Below the pieces are notes generated by a model that worked only from the letters and a program-made list of their open reading frames with translations, was not told where the DNA came from and ran no database searches. The position numbers and the translations under genes are program-made. Below, one piece after another: positions 7,440-11,575 of a stretch of 11,575 bases of DNA. Every line of letters starts with the position of its first letter. Positions within the stretch are counted from its first letter, which is position 1. Origin of the DNA: JBOHER01 sp050701115 (lineage in GTDB: Bacteria > Actinomycetota > Actinomycetes > Mycobacteriales > Pseudonocardiaceae); the NCBI GenBank assembly GCA_050701115.1, contig JBOHER010000478.1:1-11575 (forward strand), given 5' to 3'.

Positions 7440-8344
7440 TGGCTGGAATCGTCGCTGGCCGAGTGGTCGTGGTGACCGGAGCAGGCAGGGGGATCGGGCG
7501 CTGCCATGCCCTCGCGTTCGCGCACGAAGGAGCCAAGGTGGTGGTCAACGACATCGGAGTGTCGTTGGACGGCCAGGGCAACTCCACCGGGCCCGCAGCG
7601 GAAGTGGTTGCCGAAATCGAGGCGCTCGGTGGCGAAGCCGTTGCCAACACCGACGACATCGCTGAGTGGTCTGGGGCCCAGAACCTGATTGACACCGCGG
7701 TCGCCGCGTTCGGCGGCCTCGACGTGCTGATCAACAACGCGGGGTTCCTGCGGGACCGAATGCTGGTCAACCTGTCCGAGGAGGAGTGGGATGCGGTCAT
7801 TCGGGTGCACCTCAAGGGGCACTTCGGACCCATGCGGCACGCGGCGGCCTACTGGCGTGCGCAAAGCAAGGCGGGCAGGCAACCCGAGGCAAGGGTGATC
7901 AACACCAGTTCGGGTGCCGGCCTGCTCGGGAGCGTCGGGCAGGGCAACTACTCGGCGGCCAAGGCGGGTATCGCAAGCCTGACCGTGGTGGCTGCCGCAG
8001 AGTTCGCTCGCTACGGGATCACCGTCAACGCGATCGCCCCCGCCGCACGGACGCGGATGACCGAGCAAGCCTTCGCCGAGGACATGGCGGCACCTGATGG
8101 CGGGTTCGACGCGATGGCGCCGGAGAACGTCTCGCCGCTGGTGGTGTGGCTGGGCAGCACTGAATCGGCAGGAGTGACCGGTCGGGTGTTCGAAGTGGAC
8201 GGTGGCAGGGTGTCGCTGGCGCAGGGGTGGCGGCACGGCCCGGTGCGCGACAAGGGCTCCCGGTGGGAGCCTGCGGAACTCGGTCCCGTGGTGAAGGAGT
8301 TGCTGGCCCAAGGGGTTGAACCGGAGCCGGTGTACGGGGCGTGA
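7439..8344 (+). CDS. SDR-family dehydrogenase, Rv3548c homologue (HSD17B4/FabG-like)
   Basis: The 301-residue protein starts VAGRVVVVTGAGRGIGRCHA and shows the long insert after the second strand (NDIGVSLDGQGNSTGPA) that is typical of multifunctional-enzyme/HSD17B4-like SDRs. Catalytic residues are Ser158, Tyr171 and Lys175 (GNYSAAKAG); NNAG is at 99-102. The C-terminal extension with WEPAELGPVVKELL is also typical of this subfamily. It probably oxidises a beta-hydroxyacyl-CoA of steroid catabolism; substrate unknown. The start is ATGATG at 7436-7441; AAGGAG at 7428-7433 gives 5-nt spacing to the second ATG (7439), which I chose, while the first ATG forms a 4-bp overlap with the previous stop. 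The reading frame is open back to 6620, but that extension is an off-frame reading of the preceding SDR. Confidence 0.85.
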   Translation: MAGIVAGRVVVVTGAGRGIGRCHALAFAHEGAKVVVNDIGVSLDGQGNSTGPAAEVVAEIEALGGEAVANTDDIAEWSGAQNLIDTAVAAFGGLDVLINNAGFLRDRMLVNLSEEEWDAVIRVHLKGHFGPMRHAAAYWRAQSKAGRQPEARVINTSSGAGLLGSVGQGNYSAAKAGIASLTVVAAAEFARYGITVNAIAPAARTRMTEQAFAEDMAAPDGGFDAMAPENVSPLVVWLGSTESAGVTGRVFEVDGGRVSLAQGWRHGPVRDKGSRWEPAELGPVVKELLAQGVEPEPVYGA

Positions 8345-8435
8345 TGCGCTGAAGGACGCTATAGGCGCGTTCAGTGTGGTGAAAGGCGCTTTCAGTGCAT
8401 TGAGTGCACCGAAAGCGTCTTTCAGCGTCGTAGCG
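8345..8435. repeat. Degenerate GAAAG-GCG-CTTTC phrase repeats
   Basis: The phrase GCTGAAGGACGCT, GTGAAAGGCGCTTTCA, and GAAAGCGTCTTTCAGCG recurs in both orientations within this short gap. It resembles the phrase-like intergenic repeats that are common in some Pseudonocardiaceae genomes; that comparison is from memory. No coding potential is evident. Confidence 0.45.
8381..8423. terminator. Long 19-bp hairpin between converging genes, bidirectional terminator candidate
   Basis: The arms at 8381-8399 (GAAAGGCGCTTTCAGTGCA) and 8405-8423 pair over 19 positions with one G-U and one mismatch, around the loop TTGAG. A second possible pairing, CGCTGAAGGACGCT at 8347-8360 with 8413-8426, competes with it. 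The region fills the whole 91-bp gap between the Rv3548c-like gene and fadA5, whose transcripts converge here. Confidence 0.7.
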
Positions 8436-9668
8436 TCAGATCCGCTCGATGATGGAGCCGGTCGTCCGCTCGATGATGGTGCCGGTCGTCCGCTCGATGA
8501 TGGAGCCGGTCGTCCGCTCGATGATGGTGCCGGTCGCCATGGCGCCGCCGCAGCACATGGCGATCAGCGCGGTGGTGCCGTCGCGACGCTCCAACTCGTG
8601 CAGCGCGGTGGTGATCAGGCGTGCGCCAGTGCTGCCCACCGGGTGGCCGAGCGCGATCGCGCCCCCGTTGACGTTGACCTTGGCCGGGTCGGGCTGGTGC
8701 ACGCTCTGCCAGGACAGGACAACCGAGGCAAACGCCTCGTTGACCTCGAACAGGTCAAGGTCGTCGATCGCCATACCCGCCCGTCGCAGGACCCGCTCGG
8801 TCGCCGAGATCGGGCCGTCCAGGTGGTAGTACGGCTCGGCCCCCACCAGGGCCTGCGACACGATGCGCGCCCGCGGGGTCAAGCCGAGATCGCGAGCGCG
8901 GTCGGCGTCCATCAGCAGCACCGCCGCGGCGCCATCGGATACCTGTGACGAGGTACCCGCCGTGTGCACTCCGCCGTCCAGCACGGGCTTGAGCTTGCCC
9001 AGCCCCTCCAGGGTGCTCTCCCGCGGACCCTGATCGCGATGCACCAACTGGGTCTCCCCGGTGAACCTCCCTTCGCTGATCACGGGGGCCTTGATCGGCA
9101 CGATTTCCCGCTCGAACCTGCTCTCGGCCCAGGCTGCGAGAGCCTTCTGCTGGGACGCGACACCGAACTGGTCGATTTCGGATCGGCGCAGCCCACGACG
9201 CTGTGCGATCCGCTCGGCGGCCTCGAACTGGTTGGGCATGTCGATGGTCCAGGACGCCGGCCGCGGCGTGCCGATGTCGGTTCCCCGGTTCGCGCCGAGC
9301 GGCACCCGGCTCATCGCCTCAACGCCACAGGCGATGCCGATGTCGATGGCGCCGGTCGCGATAAGACCGGCGATCAGATGGGTTGCCTGCTGCGCGGATC
9401 CGCACTGGGCGTCGATGGTGGTCGCGCCGCAAGTCTCGGGCAGGCCGGCGTGCAGCCACGCGGTCCGCGTGACGTTGCCCGCCTGCTCACCTGCTTGGGT
9501 GACGTTGCCGCCGATGATCTGTTCGACCAGTGCAGGGCCGACTTTCGCACGCTCCAGGAGCGCGACGAGCGCCGCGCCAAGAGTCTCGGCCGGGTGCAGG
9601 CCGGACAGCCACCCACCACGCTTGCCGATCGGAGTGCGCACGGCCTCGACGATCACCGGGTTGCCCAC
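8436..9668 (-). CDS. fadA5: Side-chain thiolase FadA5 with repeated C-terminal tail
   Basis: The thiolase is 410 residues long. Nucleophile Cys89 (DAQCGSAQQ), His342 (GGAIALGHPVGSTG) and Cys372 (MCCGG) form the catalytic set; VNEAFASVVLSW lies at 309-320. FadA5 (Rv3546) thiolytically cleaves 3,22-dioxochol-4-ene-24-oyl-CoA, releasing acetyl-CoA during cholesterol side-chain removal. The normal end of the family, TGTIIER plus one or two residues, would come near residue 386, close to the known length of about 390. Here TGxIIERT is repeated four times with Thr/Ser alternation, adding about 24 residues. The catalytic core is intact. The start is GTG 9668, preceded by GAGGAGG. A KstR box and promoter lie directly upstream, and cyp125 diverges from the same region, as in M. 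tuberculosis. Confidence 0.93.
   Translation of the reverse strand: MGNPVIVEAVRTPIGKRGGWLSGLHPAETLGAALVALLERAKVGPALVEQIIGGNVTQAGEQAGNVTRTAWLHAGLPETCGATTIDAQCGSAQQATHLIAGLIATGAIDIGIACGVEAMSRVPLGANRGTDIGTPRPASWTIDMPNQFEAAERIAQRRGLRRSEIDQFGVASQQKALAAWAESRFEREIVPIKAPVISEGRFTGETQLVHRDQGPRESTLEGLGKLKPVLDGGVHTAGTSSQVSDGAAAVLLMDADRARDLGLTPRARIVSQALVGAEPYYHLDGPISATERVLRRAGMAIDDLDLFEVNEAFASVVLSWQSVHQPDPAKVNVNGGAIALGHPVGSTGARLITTALHELERRDGTTALIAMCCGGAMATGTIIERTTGSIIERTTGTIIERTTGSIIERI
8441..8536. repeat. Four 24-bp tandem repeats (two exact 48-bp units) inside fadA5
   Basis: Units lie at 8441-8464, 8465-8488, 8489-8512 and 8513-8536. They differ only at one base (GAG versus GTG on the plus strand) in strict alternation, so 8441-8488 and 8489-8536 are identical. 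This implies a first 24-bp duplication, one substitution, then a 48-bp duplication. The repeats encode the last residues of FadA5 in frame. Confidence 0.95.
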
Positions 9669-9695
9669 AGACTCCTCCTCAGGTCAGATCTACTC

Positions 9696-9724
9696 AAAGT
9701 AGAACACGTTCTTACGTTTGGCAA
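9696..9724 (-). promoter_or_regulatory. Predicted fadA5 promoter
   Basis: On the minus strand TTGCCA (9724-9719) and TACTTT (9701-9696) are separated by 17 nt, a good -35/-10 pair. The KstR box sits between them and touches the -10, so repressor binding would block RNA polymerase. Confidence 0.55.
9700..9713. promoter_or_regulatory. KstR operator upstream of fadA5
   Basis: TAGAACACGTTCTT fits the KstR consensus TnnAACnnGTTnnA at all defined bases except the last (T instead of A), and its centre AGAACACGTTCT is the typical strong form. It ends 31 nt before the fadA5 GTG. KstR is the TetR repressor of the upper cholesterol pathway; its gene is not in this window. Confidence 0.85.
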
Positions 9725-9804
9725 TGATCGCAGGTAAGCGACGGTGCTGTCCTGATAAGGCCGGATGGGTGACCCGCCCGTCAAGAAGCGTCGATCTCCG
9801 CTTA

Positions 9805-9818
9805 GTAAACGGGTTTCA
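9805..9818. promoter_or_regulatory. Weaker KstR-like box in the fadA5/cyp125 gap
   Basis: GTAAACGGGTTTCA keeps AACnnGTT and the final A but lacks the first T of the KstR consensus. It lies between the two good boxes. It may be an auxiliary site or chance. Confidence 0.3.
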
Positions 9819-9862
9819 CTCGACCTCTTCACTTGGCACCCATCCTGTGCTTCAATCGGAGG

Positions 9863-9876
9863 TAGAACGTGTTACA
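9863..9876. promoter_or_regulatory. KstR operator upstream of cyp125
   Basis: TAGAACGTGTTACA matches TnnAACnnGTTnnA at every defined base. It lies 50 nt before the cyp125 GTG. I see no clear -35/-10 pair around it. The 149 bases between this box and the fadA5-side box show no coding potential. Confidence 0.85.
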
Positions 9877-9926
9877 CACAACGTAGTGCGGGGCTGCGCC
9901 AGCAGCACGCCCCCTAGGAGGTAGCC

Positions 9927-11153
9927 GTGGCCACGCCGTCGATCCCCGCCGGCTTCGACTTCACCGATCCCGACCTCTGGGCGAGCCGACTGCCGATTGA
10001 GGAGTTCGCCGAACTGCGCCGTACCGCGCCGGTCTGGTGGAACCCGCAACCGGCTGGTTTGAGCGGATTCGACGACGGCGGGTACTGGGTGGTCACCAAG
10101 CACGAGCACATCAAGGAGATCTCCAAGAGTCCAGACCTGTACTCCTCGAGTGAGAACACCGCGATCATCCGGTTCAACAGCGACATCACCCGCGACGAGA
10201 TCGAGATGCAGCGGATGATCCTGCTCAACATGGACCCGCCAACGCACACGAAGGCTCGGCGCATCGTGTCGAAGGGCTTCACGCCGCGTGCGGTTGAGGG
10301 TTTGCGGGACGCGCTGTCCGATCGAGCGGCGGCGATCGTGCACGAGGCGAAGAAGCATGGTGGCGGCGACTTCGTCGAACAGGTCGCGTGTGAGCTGCCG
10401 TTACAGGCTATCGCCGAGTTGATCGGTATCCCGCAGGTAGATCGCAAGAAGATCTTCGACTGGTCGAACGAGATGATCGGTTACGACGACCCGGAGTACG
10501 ACATCGATCCGGTCGCCGCTTCCGCCGAGATCATGGGCTACGCGTGGAATATGGCAGAGGAACGCCGCAAGTGCCCGGTCGATGACATCGTCACCAAGCT
10601 GGTCAATGCCGACATCGACGGTGAGGCGCTCGGCTCGGACGAGTTCGCCTTCTTCGTCATCCTACTCGCCGTGGCCGGCAACGAGACCACCCGCAATGCG
10701 ATCACGCACGGTATGAAGGCCTTTATCGATCACCCCGAGCAGTGGGAGCTGTACAAGGCCGAACGTCCACGCACCGCGCCGGACGAGATTGTCCGGTGGG
10801 CGACGCCGGTCACCGCGTTCCAGCGCACCGCGACCGCCGACACCGAGTTGGGCGGCCAGGAGATCAAGGAAGGCCAGCGGATCGGCATGTTCTACAGCTC
10901 GGCCAACTTCGACGAAGAGGCCTTCGACGAGCCGCGGAAGTTCGACATTATGCGCGATCCGAACCCACACGTTGGCTTCGGTGGCACCGGCACGCACTAC
11001 TGCATCGGCGCCAATCTGGCGCGGCTGGAGATCGACCTGATCTTCAACGCGATCGCCGACGTCATGCCGAACATCGGCGAGGCGGCCGCGCCGGTGCGGC
11101 TGCGCTCCGGCTGGCTCAACGGCATCAAGCACTACCAGGTCACGTACGACTGA
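9927..11153 (+). CDS. cyp125: Cytochrome P450 CYP125, sterol C26-hydroxylase
   Basis: The 408-residue soluble bacterial P450 has the I-helix oxygen-activation motif AGNETT (250-255), the ExxR pair Glu287/Arg290 in APDEIVRW, and the heme loop FGGTGTHYCIGANLAR with the axial Cys359. The loop and the start DFTDPDLWASRLPIEEFAELRRTAPVWW are strongly characteristic of the CYP125 family. The enzyme oxidises the terminal side-chain carbon of cholesterol/cholestenone through alcohol to acid, starting side-chain beta-oxidation; it needs a ferredoxin and reductase not encoded here. GTG 9927 follows AGGAGG at 9916-9921 with 5-nt spacing. The position, divergent from fadA5 with KstR boxes between, equals Rv3545c/Rv3546. 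The gene stands alone here: the fadE28/fadE29 genes that follow it in M. tuberculosis are replaced by a converging CHRD gene. Confidence 0.95.
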   Translation: MATPSIPAGFDFTDPDLWASRLPIEEFAELRRTAPVWWNPQPAGLSGFDDGGYWVVTKHEHIKEISKSPDLYSSSENTAIIRFNSDITRDEIEMQRMILLNMDPPTHTKARRIVSKGFTPRAVEGLRDALSDRAAAIVHEAKKHGGGDFVEQVACELPLQAIAELIGIPQVDRKKIFDWSNEMIGYDDPEYDIDPVAASAEIMGYAWNMAEERRKCPVDDIVTKLVNADIDGEALGSDEFAFFVILLAVAGNETTRNAITHGMKAFIDHPEQWELYKAERPRTAPDEIVRWATPVTAFQRTATADTELGGQEIKEGQRIGMFYSSANFDEEAFDEPRKFDIMRDPNPHVGFGGTGTHYCIGANLARLEIDLIFNAIADVMPNIGEAAAPVRLRSGWLNGIKHYQVTYD

Positions 11154-11169
11154 GCGTGGCGACGCTCGG

Positions 11170-11199
11170 GGCCGTACATCTGAGGACAGATGTATGGCC
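11170..11199. terminator. 13-bp hairpin between cyp125 and the CHRD gene
   Basis: GGCCGTACATCTG (11170-11182) pairs with CAGATGTATGGCC (11187-11199) around AGGA, with one G-U pair. It lies 16 nt after the cyp125 stop and 19 nt from the end of the converging gene, and so could terminate both transcripts. There is no T-run. Confidence 0.7.
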
Positions 11200-11218
11200 G
11201 CTCACCGTTGTCGTCCGC

Positions 11219-11575
11219 TCAGAGCTGGCCTCGGATCTCCCCACCGGGCCACTGCTGGGTGTGCACGTTGACGTAGGCGTTGCCGCTGCGGATCTTGTCC
11301 ACCATCTCGGCGAAGTTGGCGACGCCGCCGGGGCACGCGGCAGAGTCCGCGAGAGGAATCACATCGGCGTCGGTGAGCGTCCCCTGCGCCAGGATGCCGT
11401 TGGGTGATGTCCCGTCGGCGTCAGGGCCGAACAGGAACGCCACCACTGGGCCGTTCACGCCAGTCGCGCCGCAGTGGATGTGGGCCTGCGTCACGTCCTC
11501 GATATTTGCCACGGTCACCCGGTAGCGCAGCTCAGTCGCATCGGTGTCGAGCTGAAATGTCGACTGGCCCGTGGC
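11219..11575 (-). CDS. CHRD-domain protein, C-terminal part (5' end outside window)
   Basis: The last 118 codons are present, open to the window edge and ending at TGA 11221-11219. The peptide shows the CHRD pattern: ATGQSTFQLDTDATELRYRV, then VANIEDVTQAHIHCG with the conserved AHIH, GPVVAFLF, and the final NAYVNVHTQQWPGGEIRGQL. CHRD domains are beta-rich domains first noted in chordin and widespread in secreted or surface bacterial proteins of unknown function; a signal peptide would lie in the missing N-terminus. Two cysteines (in HIHCG and in AACPGG) could form a disulfide, in keeping with export. A GTG at 11518 is in frame, but the family similarity continues upstream of it, so it is not the true start. 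There is no obvious link to sterol catabolism; it converges on cyp125. Confidence 0.85.
   Translation of the reverse strand, partial: ATGQSTFQLDTDATELRYRVTVANIEDVTQAHIHCGATGVNGPVVAFLFGPDADGTSPNGILAQGTLTDADVIPLADSAACPGGVANFAEMVDKIRSGNAYVNVHTQQWPGGEIRGQL

Noticed and set aside
7334..8311. 325-codon minus-strand open frame opposite the second SDR gene
   Set aside because: It is antisense to an intact SDR with complete catalytic motifs; the translation shows no domain.
8441..8536. CRISPR-like array at the four 24-bp repeats
   Set aside because: There are no spacers, the units abut directly, and they are in-frame codons of fadA5.
8449..8829. Plus-strand 126-codon frame beginning with MMEPVVRS repeats
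   Set aside because: It is antisense to fadA5; the repeat in it is only the complement of the FadA5 tail.
9714..9862. Possible small gene or RNA in the fadA5/cyp125 gap
   Set aside because: No frame with a ribosome-binding site and no convincing long stem was seen; it is best read as regulatory spacer.

Overview
The window is a GC-rich actinobacterial chromosome segment carrying the core of the cholesterol/steroid catabolic locus. Gene content and order match the Rv3545c (cyp125) to Rv3560c (fadE30) block of Mycobacterium tuberculosis almost gene for gene. PPE64 and the fdxB-type ferredoxin of that block are missing. A CHRD-domain gene follows cyp125 and the intergenic repeats do not look mycobacterial. 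This suggests a non-mycobacterial actinomycete, perhaps of the Pseudonocardiaceae; that placement is a judgement from general look, not from a search.

Layout. (1) 1-2781, plus strand: the end of fadE30, then ipdF, kstR2 and fadA6, tightly packed as one operon for degrading the propionate side arm of the C/D-ring intermediate HIP-CoA, with the pathway's own TetR repressor inside. (2) 2782-3078: a convergent gap holding a terminator-like hairpin, a 27-bp perfect direct repeat pair, an 11-bp inverted repeat, and a truncated MmcQ/YjbR-like gene start that breaks off beside one repeat copy. (3) 6510-3079, minus strand: echA20, ipdA, ipdB and ipdC, with junction overlaps of 1, 4 and 4 bp; this is the ring C/D-opening module. 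(4) 6511-6638: a divergent promoter region with a KstR2-like operator. (5) 6639-8344, plus strand: two SDR oxidoreductases, homologues of Rv3549c and Rv3548c. (6) 8345-8435: a strong hairpin between converging genes. (7) 9668-8436, minus strand: fadA5, the side-chain thiolase, with an unusual C-terminal tandem repeat. (8) 9669-9926: the fadA5/cyp125 divergent promoter region with two good KstR operators and one weaker match. (9) 9927-11153, plus strand: cyp125, the sterol C26-hydroxylase. (10) A hairpin terminator and, on the minus strand running off the window, a CHRD-domain protein.

How it works together: CYP125 starts oxidation of the sterol side chain and FadA5 performs a late thiolysis of that chain; both appear to be under KstR. 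After the A/B rings are removed, FadE30, IpdF and FadA6 shorten the remaining propionyl-CoA arm. IpdC, EchA20 and IpdAB then modify and hydrolytically open the last two rings; these appear to be under KstR2. No wholly new system is visible. The most unusual items are the FadA5 C-terminal repeat expansion, the repeat-associated YjbR remnant, and the overlapping divergent promoter pair around the KstR2-like box.
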